Part shown: positions 25,038 to 33,889 of the stretch, piece by piece
Layout of the letters: each line of letters opens with the position of its first letter
Position numbering within the stretch: position 1 is the first letter of the stretch
Assembly (NCBI GenBank): GCA_050184415.1
Contig: JBFXAJ010000013.1
Span: forward strand, 1-64,000
DNA length: 64,000 nucleotides
Reading direction: 5' to 3'
Source of the DNA: JADLGL01 sp050184415
GTDB lineage: Bacteria; Pseudomonadota; Alphaproteobacteria; Rhizobiales; Kaistiaceae
Notes under the pieces: generated by a model
The model's database searches: none
What the model was told of the DNA's origin: nothing
The model's input: only the letters and a program-made list of their open reading frames with translations
Position numbers and translations under genes: made by a program

Positions 25038-25455
25038 TCTCTTTCCGGCGTCGTCGTCGGCCCGAGCGCAGCTACCGGATCACACAACTCCGGGCGCCGT
25101 TCGCCGTGTGGGGATATCGTCCGGTTGGCTCGAGACGAAAATGCCTGGCTGCGGCCACATGGGGCTGGCGGTGCTCGCCGCGCTCACCCCACCACCGGCC
25201 TCGACCCGGTGGCCCAAAAAGCGTCGCGGCGGGCGCCGGGGGGGCCAGCTCCTCGCGGTCCGTTCGAGTGGCGATCACTCCGCTCCGCGAGCGTCTGGCG
25301 GTCGGCCGCAAGGCCACCGGGTCAAAGGCCCGGGGACGAAGATTGGGAGTGCGTGCAGAGAGCTCCTCGAACCCTTTAGGAGTCCCCGACCGCGGCTTCC
25401 AGAGTCCGCCGCAGGAGGATCGCCCGGGGACCGGCGCTTCCCGACCCTGCCCGCC
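25038..25455. other. Intergenic region between convergent genes
   Basis: After the cytochrome terminator about 420 bases remain before the stop of the MoxJ-like gene. I find no reading frame with signal, domain or codon pattern of a real gene, and no clear RNA structure beyond short C/G-rich hairpins. Confidence 0.5.
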
Positions 25456-26322
25456 TCACGGCACGGCCGTCGCCGGGAACGCGTAGAATTCGAGGATCTC
25501 GCCGATCGTTCCGTCCGCGATCAACGCGGCGATCGCCTCGTCGACCGCCGCGCGGAGGAACGTCTGGTCGGCGAGCATCAGCGCGCCCACGCCAAGGAGG
25601 GTCGGCTGGATGGGGCTCTGGTCGATGATGTGGAGGCCGGCATAGGCCGGATCGGCCTGCTGCTTGGCCCACAATGACGGAGCCCAGACGAGGGCGACGT
25701 CGACGGTGCCGTTGACCAGCGCCGTCAGTGCAAGGTCGTCCGTGGCCATCGGGAAGATCGGCCAGCGCTCCGCTGCGGGCAGGACCCTCAGATACGAGAG
25801 AAGGCCGAGTTGTCCCGACGATCCGATCGTGGCGCCGATTGGCCGCGCGCGCGGCACGTCGGTGAGCCGTCGGACGTTCGGGTCGGCGGAGACGTAAACG
25901 TACTGGCTGTCGTAGTACGCCGCACTCAGCGTGACCCAGGCCTCGTAACCTTCGGGGATCAGCTTGAACCCCATGTGGATGTCACAGTGCTGCAGCATGA
26001 TATCGTAGATATACGTGATGTCGTCGGTCGCGGTGATCGCGGTCTCGACGACGTAGCGCTGCGGCTCGAGCAGGAGGCCCCGCGCGATGGTGTCGGCGAT
26101 CGCTGCGGCTACTTCCCAGTCGGGATCGCGCCGGTCGACGCAGTAGCGAAGCTGCGACAGGTCCATCGGCCGGCCATAGGTCCACTGGCCATAGGCCCAC
26201 GGCACGTCGAAGAATTCCGGCTCCTGAGCCCGAACCGGTCCCGGCAGGAGCGCGGCAAGGATCGCCAGCAGCAACGCCAGGAGGAGACCGGCCGTACGCG
26301 GAAACGCCAAACGAGCGGGCAA
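25456..26322 (-). CDS. MoxJ-like quinoprotein-associated binding protein
   Basis: The 288-residue periplasmic protein has a long signal peptide (core LLLALLLAILAALLPG, cleavage near VRAQ). The mature part resembles quinoprotein-dehydrogenase-associated solute-binding proteins (MxaJ/XoxJ type): LRYCVDRRDPDWEVAAAIAD at the start of lobe 1, LQHCDIHMGF, GATIGSSGQLGLLSYL and DVALVWAPS. In methanol dehydrogenase systems such proteins help maturation or activation of the apo-enzyme. It follows the PQQ dehydrogenase gene by 76 bases on the same strand, with a hairpin between them. Confidence 0.85.
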   Translation of the reverse strand: MPARLAFPRTAGLLLALLLAILAALLPGPVRAQEPEFFDVPWAYGQWTYGRPMDLSQLRYCVDRRDPDWEVAAAIADTIARGLLLEPQRYVVETAITATDDITYIYDIMLQHCDIHMGFKLIPEGYEAWVTLSAAYYDSQYVYVSADPNVRRLTDVPRARPIGATIGSSGQLGLLSYLRVLPAAERWPIFPMATDDLALTALVNGTVDVALVWAPSLWAKQQADPAYAGLHIIDQSPIQPTLLGVGALMLADQTFLRAAVDEAIAALIADGTIGEILEFYAFPATAVP

Positions 26323-26344
26323 GATCGGAACCTCGAAGAAAGGA

Positions 26345-26373
26345 GCCGAGCGGACCTTTGGGATCCGCTCGGC
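26345..26373 (-). terminator. Hairpin between the PQQ dehydrogenase and MoxJ-like genes
   Basis: On the minus strand GCCGAGCGGA pairs perfectly with TCCGCTCGGC (10 pairs, 9-base loop), followed by TCCTTTCTTCG. It could partly terminate transcription or protect the upstream dehydrogenase message, giving more dehydrogenase than MoxJ-like protein. Confidence 0.7.
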
Positions 26374-26398
26374 AGGGTTGCGATACGCTGGCCGACGA

Positions 26399-28144
26399 CT
26401 ATTCCGGCAGCGCGAAGACGAACATGGCGACCGGGTTGGCCGCCGGACGCCGCACTTCCGGGGTCAGCGAGATCAGGCGGCCGAGGCCGTTGCCGAAGCT
26501 CGCGCCGACTGCAACATACTGCCGGCCGTCAACCGCGTAGGTGATCGGGAAGGATTCCAGCGCGTTGATGAGGCGCGGGCTCTCCCAGAGCAGGTCGCCG
26601 GTCTCGTCGTTGAAGGCGAGCAGGCGCCGGTCGAGAGTGCCGACGAACACCAGCCCGCCGCCGGTCGGCAGCGTCGAGGTGGTCACCGGAGCACGCTGCC
26701 GGTACTGCCAGACCTCGGTCTGGTCGGTGAGGTTGACCGCGCGGACCTGACCGATATTGCCGTCGCTGTTGGGCACCGGCACGCGCGAGTAGGTCTGCCG
26801 TCCGCCGCCGGTGTAGGCCTGGCCCGGATCGAGCGGCTGCACCGTGGTGTTCGAGCAGTATTCCGCGGTCGGCAGATAGAGGATGCCGGTCCGCGGGCTG
26901 TAGGCGGTGGCCTGCCACGCCCTGCCGCCCGGGTCGGCCGGGCAGTTGAAGGTGGTCTGGCCGATCACCGGAATGACTTCCGGATTGATCTCCTTCACGC
27001 CGGTTTCCGGATCCCAGGCCAGCACCACGTTCTGCGGCACGGTCTCGACGCCCCACAGCCACTCGCCGGTGACCCGGTCGAGGGCCTCGATGATGCCGAG
27101 CTTGCCGGTGGTCACGACCACGTCGCGTGCCTCGCCGTCGACCATCAGGTCGTCGATGAGAAGGCGCTCGTAGACGTAGTCGAGGTCGAGGGAGTCGGTC
27201 GGAAGGTACTGATGGTACCACTCCAGCTCACCGGTGGTCACGTTGATGGCGAGCGTCGAGTTGGTGTACAGCGCCTCGTTGCTGAGGTTCGGGTCCGTGC
27301 TCCGGGGCGTGAGGCCGGCCATTTCCACGTTCCACGGATAGACCTGACCGACGCCGGCGAAGATGAGGTTCTGCGCCGGGTCGAACGAGCCGGGGATCCA
27401 GGCCGAACCGCCGAAGCGGCTCTCGACCGGAACGCCGTTCCAGGTGTTGGTGTTCGGATCATCGCCCTGGGCGATGGTGTTGACCCGCCACAGTTGCTCG
27501 CCGGTGGTCACGTCGAGGCCGGTGAAGAAGCAGCCGCCGGGCTGAGCCTGGCCGCACCCGGTCGTGCCCTGGACGACGACGCCGTTGGCGACGATCGGAC
27601 CTGATGAGTTGGAGTAGCGCATCGTGTAGTCGGCGAGGACCGTATCCCAAACCAGTTCGCCGGTCCGGAAGTTGATCGCGAGGACGTGATTGTCGCGTGT
27701 CGCGACGATCAGGGTGTCGCCCCAGATCGCCATGGAGCGCTCGCCGGCGGGATTCACCCCTTCGGGCAGCTCGTGCTCGTATTCCCAGAGCAGGTCGCCA
27801 TTGGTTGCATCGAGCGCCTGGATCGTGTGGTCGGAGTTCTGCAGGAACATGACGCCGTCATGGACCAGCGGGGTCTGCTGCGTGCCGCCGGGCGACATGC
27901 CCCACGACCATTCGAGCCGAAGGTCCGCAACGTTGTCCTGGTTGATCTGGTCGAGCGGGCTGTAACCCCAGCCATTGTAGGTGCGCCGCCACATCAGCCA
28001 GTCATTGTCCGACGGGTTGAGCAGCATGTCGGCCGTGACGGTCGAGATGTTCGCGAGCGGTCCTTCCTGGGCAAGAGCCGTGCTCACCGCGAATAGCGAT
28101 GTCGTCGAAGCGACGATCGCGAGAAGAAGTTTCTGACGCCTCAT
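26399..28144 (-). CDS. PQQ-dependent dehydrogenase with variant active site
   Basis: This 581-residue exported quinoprotein (signal peptide ending STALAQ) has the eight-bladed propeller pattern with repeated W-motifs such as GDLLWEYEHELP and TGEWLWGVE. It should oxidise an alcohol or aldehyde in the periplasm using PQQ. The catalytic Asp aligns to Asp320 in PTDSLDLDY, and Asp322 two residues on matches the extra Asp of lanthanide-dependent (XoxF/ExaF) enzymes. The vicinal Cys pair near residue 130 is absent (PEGVNPAGERSMA). The metal-ligand Asn of the usual GTGNPAPW reads Gln in GVGQVYPW, and the Glu-ligand region reads GCGQAQPGGC (C197, C205). The strong GGGAGGTGG ribosome site supports the start. 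Confidence 0.9.
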   Translation of the reverse strand: MRRQKLLLAIVASTTSLFAVSTALAQEGPLANISTVTADMLLNPSDNDWLMWRRTYNGWGYSPLDQINQDNVADLRLEWSWGMSPGGTQQTPLVHDGVMFLQNSDHTIQALDATNGDLLWEYEHELPEGVNPAGERSMAIWGDTLIVATRDNHVLAINFRTGELVWDTVLADYTMRYSNSSGPIVANGVVVQGTTGCGQAQPGGCFFTGLDVTTGEQLWRVNTIAQGDDPNTNTWNGVPVESRFGGSAWIPGSFDPAQNLIFAGVGQVYPWNVEMAGLTPRSTDPNLSNEALYTNSTLAINVTTGELEWYHQYLPTDSLDLDYVYERLLIDDLMVDGEARDVVVTTGKLGIIEALDRVTGEWLWGVETVPQNVVLAWDPETGVKEINPEVIPVIGQTTFNCPADPGGRAWQATAYSPRTGILYLPTAEYCSNTTVQPLDPGQAYTGGGRQTYSRVPVPNSDGNIGQVRAVNLTDQTEVWQYRQRAPVTTSTLPTGGGLVFVGTLDRRLLAFNDETGDLLWESPRLINALESFPITYAVDGRQYVAVGASFGNGLGRLISLTPEVRRPAANPVAMFVFALPE

Positions 28145-28616
28145 TAAGCCACCTCCCTTACATAAGTCGTTGAGACAAATAGTTTTTCTGTCAGGCTTAC
28201 TCGTCACTACGCCGGTTAGCCGCGATTGGCACCCCCCCTCGGGCACCCCGGCGGTGTTCTGACCGGGCGCCGCGACTGTAGCCGTCCCCGCGCCCACTGG
28301 CCATCATGCCTTTTAAGATGAATTTGGGCTACAGGTTTTATCGGCGTCGGCCCAACAAGGCACCCAGCATCAAAGTGCTGCCTGCACGCCCCGGCTGTGA
28401 GAGGCGTGTCCTGCGGGTCAGATCTGTTCGCCAGCCTTCGCCGCGCCGGCCGGATTCGGCTTCTCGAGGTGGGGGACGTCGAACATCGAGATGTCGGGGT
28501 CGGTCGTCCATCACGGGCCGCGCGACCGCCCAGTCGATAGCGACGCGGCCGCGCTTGCGAGCTCTGGCGGGCGCGCTTTCCAGCTCGCTTGTCGAGCGAA
28601 GCGGCGCGAGCTGATA
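28145..28616. other. Upstream region of the PQQ dehydrogenase
   Basis: This 472-base gap holds the dehydrogenase leader and promoter. The 60 bases before the gene are comparatively AT-rich, with a CTGACA -35-like box (28187-28192 on the minus strand), but I cannot place a firm -10. On the minus strand between about 28610 and 28418 there is a weakly coding-like stretch broken by a frameshift, ending in DVPHLEKPNPAG and a stop. It may be a gene remnant. Confidence 0.4.
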
Positions 28617-29456
28617 CTAGCCCGGCGCGCTCGCGCGATCGGCGAGCCTTTTCGCCAGCGCTTCGAGGCCCCATTCCGCCGCGAGGACCGCGCCACCCTT
28701 CCAGTCGGGCACCATGTCGGGAATCGGCGGGACCGGTGCGGTGCGGTCCATCGTTGCGATGCGGTGGTAGAGGCGAAGCTCGTCGGCTTGCCCTGCAAAC
28801 TTCCCGGCCTGCAGCGCGTCCTCGAGCGTCGCGTAGCGCGACAGAAGGCTCGCCGCGCCGATCGCGCCAACGCCCTTGGCGCCCGGCAGGCGGTCGGACG
28901 GGTCGCCGCGGAGGGCGATGAAGTCCGGGACCTGGCGGGGCTCGACGCCATAGCGCTCCTTCACTTCGGCCGGTCCTATGCGCTCGAGGACGCCGCCCTT
29001 TACTGGAAACATGATCGTGGTGCGCTCGGTCGCGAGCTGGAACATGTCGCGGTCGCCGCTCGCGACGATCACGCTACCGCCGCGCGCTTCCTCCGCCGCG
29101 GCCGCCGAGGCGACGAAATCGTCCGCCTCATAGCCGGGGCCCTTGCCGGCCATGAAGCCAAACGCGCGGACGAAGTCGGGCAGGATCGCGAGCTGCTGGA
29201 GGATGCCGTCCTCGAACTCGCGTCCCGATTGGTAGGCCGCGAAGGCCGTGTGGCGATAGGTCGGGACTTCGAGCGTGTCCCAGCCCACGAAGACCCCGCG
29301 CGGCTTCTCGGCGTCCCAGAAGCGCAGCAGATAGTTCGCGAAGCCGACCACCGCATTGCCGGCGCCGCCGCCCTTCCGCTTCACCGTCTTCGGCACGGCG
29401 TGATAGGCGCGGTGGGCGAACGAATCGCCGTCGATGACGAGGAGCGGCGCGGTCAT
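28617..29456 (-). CDS. 5'-3' exonuclease (PIN/FLAP-like)
   Basis: This 279-residue stand-alone protein matches the 5'-3' exonuclease domain of DNA polymerase I. It has LLVIDGDSFAHRAYHAVP with the first metal Asp, GPGYEADDFVASAA with the Glu-Ala-Asp-Asp cluster, VASGDRDMFQL, and the helix-hairpin-helix region IALRGDPSDRLPGAKGVGAI (20 residues). It should degrade flap or RNA-primer structures. There is no polymerase domain. Its stop is followed by the dehydrogenase leader, and it is 18 bases from the end of the LuxR gene upstream on the same strand. Confidence 0.9.
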   Translation of the reverse strand: MTAPLLVIDGDSFAHRAYHAVPKTVKRKGGGAGNAVVGFANYLLRFWDAEKPRGVFVGWDTLEVPTYRHTAFAAYQSGREFEDGILQQLAILPDFVRAFGFMAGKGPGYEADDFVASAAAAEEARGGSVIVASGDRDMFQLATERTTIMFPVKGGVLERIGPAEVKERYGVEPRQVPDFIALRGDPSDRLPGAKGVGAIGAASLLSRYATLEDALQAGKFAGQADELRLYHRIATMDRTAPVPPIPDMVPDWKGGAVLAAEWGLEALAKRLADRASAPG

Positions 29457-29474
29457 TCCGGGTGTTCCGTGCGG

Positions 29475-30632
29475 CTAGGGCCGCGGCTCGTTGTTCCGCC
29501 GCACCGACATCGACGGGATCGTGGTGGCGACTTCAAGCACGAGGTCGCGCTGGCTATGCGTCCGCGTCTTCGCAAAAATGTTCTTGAGATGGAAGCGCAC
29601 CGTCTCGCGGCCGATCGAGAGCGCCTTCGCGATCTCGTCAAGGTCGCGGCCGCCGACGAGGAGGCTCGTGACGTTGGCCTCCCGCGAGGTCAGGCCGTAG
29701 ATCGCCGAAAGATGGTCGACCCCGACCTCGCCCTGTTCGAGCGTGTTGGTCATGACCAGGAAGGTCGGCCGGCTGACGCCGAGATCGAAGCCGGCGACGA
29801 CCTGCGGCCCGGGCGGCTCGAGGCGTGCAACCGAAACCGTCACTCGTGCATTCGAGCGCGCGCCGTTGAGCATCAGAAGAGCCTGTTCGCCCGGCTGCGT
29901 CGAGGCCTGCTCGAAGGCATCCCGGAGGCGATGCTCGTCCGGCCGCTGCATCGCCGTGATGCGGCCGTTGCGGACGCCGATGACGTCCTCCGCGGTCAGG
30001 AGGTCGGTGGCGATCCGGTTGGCGTAGAGGACGCGGCAGAGGAGATCGAGGAGGAGGATTCCGAGGCGGGAGGTGTCCATCGCCTGATAGGAGGCGCGGG
30101 AGACAGCTTCCATGACGTGAACGAGCCGCTGCGTGTTGAGCGCCCGTTGCAGGAACCCGGTGAGATACTGAAGCCGCTCGAGTTCCTCCGCGGTGTAGTC
30201 CCCATCCTGCGCCTCGCGGAGCAGGCACATCATGAATCGCGTCCCGCCGCAATCGAACGTCACGCCCATCGCGTAGCGGCGTCCCGCGGGCCGCATGTAG
30301 TCGTTGAAGAACTCGCCTTTGAGGAGCTCGGAATCCGGCACCAGCCTGCTGAGCAATTGCGGGTGGCTGGGTTCCGCCACGGTGAGCCGCTGGACCCAGC
30401 TGTCGAGCCGGTGGAAATGGTCCCGGTAGGCGTTGCGCCGGTCGGGCGAAAGCCCGACCACCACGCCGCCCATCCAGCCGTTCGGTGCGGTATGGAGCGG
30501 CGCGAGGGTCGCTGCGGTCGAGCGGAAATGCGCCGCGATATCCGCCAGCCAGCCGTCCCAGGCGGCGGACGAGGCCACGTCGAACAGCTTGAGGAGGAGG
30601 GGATCGAGCGACTCGTTTGACAACAGGCGCAT
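29475..30632 (-). CDS. LuxR-type transcriptional regulator
   Basis: The 385-residue protein has a long N-terminal sensory region (about 1-310) with no domain I can name confidently, though part resembles PAS-like folds (LGILLLDLLCRVLYANRIAT, 20 residues). The C-terminal LuxR helix-turn-helix reads LTSREANVTSLLVGGRDLDE then LSIGRETVRFHLKNIF. It faces the quinoprotein cluster and shares its strand with the exonuclease and the PQQ dehydrogenase, so control of alcohol oxidation is plausible. No autoinducer-binding domain is visible. Confidence 0.85.
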   Translation of the reverse strand: MRLLSNESLDPLLLKLFDVASSAAWDGWLADIAAHFRSTAATLAPLHTAPNGWMGGVVVGLSPDRRNAYRDHFHRLDSWVQRLTVAEPSHPQLLSRLVPDSELLKGEFFNDYMRPAGRRYAMGVTFDCGGTRFMMCLLREAQDGDYTAEELERLQYLTGFLQRALNTQRLVHVMEAVSRASYQAMDTSRLGILLLDLLCRVLYANRIATDLLTAEDVIGVRNGRITAMQRPDEHRLRDAFEQASTQPGEQALLMLNGARSNARVTVSVARLEPPGPQVVAGFDLGVSRPTFLVMTNTLEQGEVGVDHLSAIYGLTSREANVTSLLVGGRDLDEIAKALSIGRETVRFHLKNIFAKTRTHSQRDLVLEVATTIPSMSVRRNNEPRP

Positions 30633-30792
30633 CTCGGTGGCGGGGCCGCGGTCGGGCCGTCATCACCCGAATGAGGAGGACTAAGCCGCGCTTGTAGCAT
30701 GGCCTCTGCAGCTTTGCAGGCTGGTCGCCGACCTCCGATCGTCATACCCTTGGAAGAGAAGGCTCCATTTCGGACGGTCCGCGAGGCAAGCC

Positions 30793-31815
30793 ATGACCAG
30801 GATCGCTTGCGGATCGCCGACCTTGCCCCGACGGGCGTTCCTTGGAGGCCTCGCGGGCGCCGCGCTCCTGCCGGGCCGCGTCGCCCGCGCGGCGTCACGG
30901 CCGAGGCGCGTGGCCTTCATCCACTCGATCGCCGGGGACGAGCCGACCGTCGTGGCGCAGATCCTCGTCTTCGAAGCCAGCCTCGCCGCCGCCGGCTGGA
31001 CGATCGGCTCCGACCTCGTGGTCGACTATCGCTTTGCCGAAGGCACCGTGGAGCGGATGGGTCCGCTTGCCCGGGAGCTCGTCGCGCGCTCCCCCGATGT
31101 GATCGTCGCGGTCTCGACGCCGGTCGCGCTCGCGGTTCGCGAGGTGTCGGGCGGGATCCCGGTCGTCTTCTACCCGGTCACCGATCCGGTCGGGGCCGGC
31201 CTCGTCGAGACCCTCGACCGGCCGGGCGGCACCTTCACCGGTTTCACCCTGTTCGACAGCCAGCCGCTGGAACGCTGGATCGACCTCATGGTCCAGGTGG
31301 TGCCGGACCTTGGCGAGCTCACGCTGGTATACAATCCCTTGGCAGCGGCGGGATTCGTGAACCTGTTCCTGGCCGCCGCGCCAGCGATCGGCGAGGCGGC
31401 CGGCCTCACGCTCTATGCGCTCACCATCGAGGACGAAGCCGCGATCCCGGCGACGATCGCGCAGGCGGCGGGTCCGGGACGGGGCCTCGTCGTCCTCCCC
31501 GATGCGTTCACCCATGCGGCCACGCGGCGCCGCGCGATCATCGACGCGGCGGCCACGAACCGCCTTCCGGCGATCTACCCGTTCCCGGAATTCGTCACCG
31601 ATGGCGGGCTGATGGCCCACTCGGTCGACATGGTCACGCAAGCGGCGGCTGCCGGGGACTACGTCGATCGCATCCTCCGTGGGGAGAGTCCGGCGGACCT
31701 GCCCGTCGTTCCGCCCACCGGCTTCGTGCTCATGGTCAATCCCGCGGCCGCGGCCGCGCTCGGCCTCTCCTTTCCCGACGCGCTGCTGGCCGAGGCCACG
31801 GTGATCGGCGCGTAG
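30793..31815 (+). CDS. ABC-type solute-binding protein (PF04392 type), Tat-exported
   Basis: The 340-residue protein has a twin-arginine signal (LPRRAFLGGLAGAALLPG). The mature part fits the ABC_sub_bind family: RRVAFIHSIAGDEPTVVAQI (20 residues), PDVIVAVSTPVALAVRE, GIPVVFYPVTDPVGAGLVE, RPGGTFTGFT and the C-terminal PTGFVLMVNPAAAAALG. Relatives bind aromatic amino acids or unknown small ligands. No permease or ATPase gene is adjacent, so it is an orphan here. The gene downstream is a gamma-glutamyltransferase, with a 160-base gap. Confidence 0.85.
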   Translation: MTRIACGSPTLPRRAFLGGLAGAALLPGRVARAASRPRRVAFIHSIAGDEPTVVAQILVFEASLAAAGWTIGSDLVVDYRFAEGTVERMGPLARELVARSPDVIVAVSTPVALAVREVSGGIPVVFYPVTDPVGAGLVETLDRPGGTFTGFTLFDSQPLERWIDLMVQVVPDLGELTLVYNPLAAAGFVNLFLAAAPAIGEAAGLTLYALTIEDEAAIPATIAQAAGPGRGLVVLPDAFTHAATRRRAIIDAAATNRLPAIYPFPEFVTDGGLMAHSVDMVTQAAAAGDYVDRILRGESPADLPVVPPTGFVLMVNPAAAAALGLSFPDALLAEATVIGA

Positions 31816-31975
31816 CGGCGCGTTCGAACCCAGCAGGCATCATCGCTGCCGATCCCCACGGATCTTGGTCCTGGCGCGGAGCCGCGACCGAGCGCCGCCT
31901 TGCGGCTTGCGCTGATCCTGCCGTTTGTGGCCTACAACCCTCGCGGCGCACGCTTTACACCCTGAGTTGAGTCCG

Positions 31976-33565
31976 ATGCAGAAAGCTAAACTCGCGCTTC
32001 GCGGCATGGTGACGTCACCGCATCACCTCGCCAGCGAAGCGGGGCTTTCCATCCTGAGGGCGGGCGGGAATGCAGTCGAGGCAACCGTGGCAGCCGCCGC
32101 GGCGCTTGCGGTCGTCTATCCGCACATGACCGGTCTCGGGGGCGACGCATTTTGGCTCGTGGCCGAGCCCGGCCGCCCTCCGGTCGCGATCAGGGGCGCC
32201 GGCTTTTCCAGCGCTGCGGCGGAGCCGGCCCTGTTCGCCCGGGCCGGCCTGACGACCATTCCCGCGCGGGGCTCGCTTGCGGCGACGACCGTCGCGGGCG
32301 CCGTCGACAGCTGGCGTGAGGCACTCGCGCTCGCCCGCGGCTGGGGCGACCCGCTGCCGCTGCCGGCGCTCCTCGACGATGCGATTGCCTTTGCCGAGGC
32401 GGGCTTCCCGGTCAGCGGCCACCAGATAGCCGTGACCGAGGCCAATCTCGATGTCCTTGCCGGACAGCCCGGGTTCGCCGACGCCTTCCTCGCCGCGGGC
32501 CGGCCGCCGGCCCTCGGAACGGCGCTGCGGCAGCCGGCGCTCGCGGCGACGCTGCGGCGCCTCGCGGGCGACGGGCTCGACGGCTTCTATCGCGGCGCGC
32601 TAGCGGATCGGATCGTTGCCGACCTTGCGCGGGTCGGGATTCCGGTCTCCTCCGACGACCTCGGGTCGTTCCGGGCGGCGCGCGTCGAGCCGCTGTCGGC
32701 AGTGCTGCCGGGCGGAGCGCGTCTCTGGAACGTGCCGCCGCCGTCCCAGGGCCTCGCGTCGATGATCATCCTCAGCCTGTTCCGGCGGCTCGTCGTGAAG
32801 GAGGCGGACGGCTTCCACCACATCCACGCTCTGGTCGAGGCGACGAAGCGCGCCGAAGCCGTCCGCGCCCGCATTGCCGATCCGGAGCGCACGGCGATCC
32901 ACCCAACCGCACATCTCGACGATTCCTGGCTCGATGCCGAAGCACGGCAGATCAATATCGAGCGCGCCGCCGAACGGTCGATGCCGGCCGACGCGGGGGA
33001 CACGGTGTGGATCGGCGCCGCGGACGGAGCGGGGCGGACCGTCTCGATGATCCAGAGCGTCTTCCACGGCTTCGGCTCAGGCGTGGTGCTGCCCGAGACG
33101 GGGATCCTCTGGCACAATCGCGGTGCCGCCTTCGTGCTGGATCAGGAGAGCCCGCGGGCGATCGGCCCGCGCCGGCTGCCCTTCCACACGCTCAACCCCG
33201 CGATGGCCGATTTCCCCGACGGCCGCCGCCTCGCTTACGGATCGATGGGCGGCGACGGCCAGCCGCAATTCCAGGCGGCATTCTTCAGCCGCTACGCCTT
33301 CTTCGGCCAGGACCTCCAGGACGCGGTCACCGCGCCGCGCTGGGTGCTGGGCCGTGATCCGGCCACGGACAAGGCCGTGCTGTTCCTCGAGAGCCGCGTC
33401 AGCGCCTCGCTGCTCGTCCGGCTGCGCGCGGCCGGCCATCAGGTCGAGCTGGTGCCGGCCGTCTCATCGATGATGGGACACGCGGGCGCGGTCGTGCGAC
33501 ATCCCGGCGGCCTCCTCGAAGGCGCCAGCGATCCCCGGAGCGACGGGACCGCCGCCGGCTTCTGA
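31976..33565 (+). CDS. Gamma-glutamyltransferase family protein
   Basis: This 529-residue Ntn-hydrolase precursor should self-cleave before the nucleophilic Thr. The opening GMVTSPHHLASEAGLSIL and GGNAVEATVAAAAALAVVYP (20 residues) are family-typical. Thr343 in AGDTVWIGAADG aligns with the catalytic Thr, although the usual TTHFSVVD motif is degraded after it. FGSGVVLPETGILWHNRG and the ribose-like loop SSMMGHAGAV near the end are also present. There is no signal peptide, so it resembles cytoplasmic YwrD-type members. I prefer the ATG at 31976; an upstream start would add an unlikely leader. Confidence 0.85.
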   Translation: MQKAKLALRGMVTSPHHLASEAGLSILRAGGNAVEATVAAAAALAVVYPHMTGLGGDAFWLVAEPGRPPVAIRGAGFSSAAAEPALFARAGLTTIPARGSLAATTVAGAVDSWREALALARGWGDPLPLPALLDDAIAFAEAGFPVSGHQIAVTEANLDVLAGQPGFADAFLAAGRPPALGTALRQPALAATLRRLAGDGLDGFYRGALADRIVADLARVGIPVSSDDLGSFRAARVEPLSAVLPGGARLWNVPPPSQGLASMIILSLFRRLVVKEADGFHHIHALVEATKRAEAVRARIADPERTAIHPTAHLDDSWLDAEARQINIERAAERSMPADAGDTVWIGAADGAGRTVSMIQSVFHGFGSGVVLPETGILWHNRGAAFVLDQESPRAIGPRRLPFHTLNPAMADFPDGRRLAYGSMGGDGQPQFQAAFFSRYAFFGQDLQDAVTAPRWVLGRDPATDKAVLFLESRVSASLLVRLRAAGHQVELVPAVSSMMGHAGAVVRHPGGLLEGASDPRSDGTAAGF

Positions 33566-33579
33566 GCCGGGGAAGGAGG

Positions 33580-33753
33580 CTACGCGTCGACGTCCCTGAC
33601 CGGCGTATCTGCCGTCACCTTCTTCAGGAGCGTGATGGCATGCAGGCAGTCGCCGCGGTCATTGTAGGCCTCGCCTACGGCGACGGTTTCGTGATTGGCG
33701 GCCCGAAGGCGCCACCGCCACCCGTCCTTGCCCTTGCAGATCTGGAAGTACAT
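33580..33753 (-). CDS. DUF1508 (YegP-like) protein
   Basis: This 57-residue protein has one YegP/DUF1508 repeat: MYFQICKGKDGWRWRLRAAN, then GEAYNDRGDCLHAITLLKK. The family consists of small proteins of unknown function, often two repeats long; one repeat is also common. It converges with the gamma-glutamyltransferase gene, with 14 bases between the stops. The ATG at 33753 is chosen because the family begins there. Confidence 0.85.
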   Translation of the reverse strand: MYFQICKGKDGWRWRLRAANHETVAVGEAYNDRGDCLHAITLLKKVTADTPVRDVDA

Positions 33754-33889
33754 CGATCCCCCTGCATCGGAGCTGGAAAGCCGCCAGCGTCGCAGCGCTG
33801 AAACATGCGCGGGTACATCATCTCCGAAAGGCCCTCGGCCCCGCAATCGCGGCTGGTCCGATGGCCCTGAACCGGCTTAGGCTCCTCCC

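Noticed and set aside
28491..30620. 709-codon open frame on the plus strand across the exonuclease and LuxR genes
   Set aside because: Both minus-strand genes show strong domains; the long frame has no signal, motif or plausible start context.
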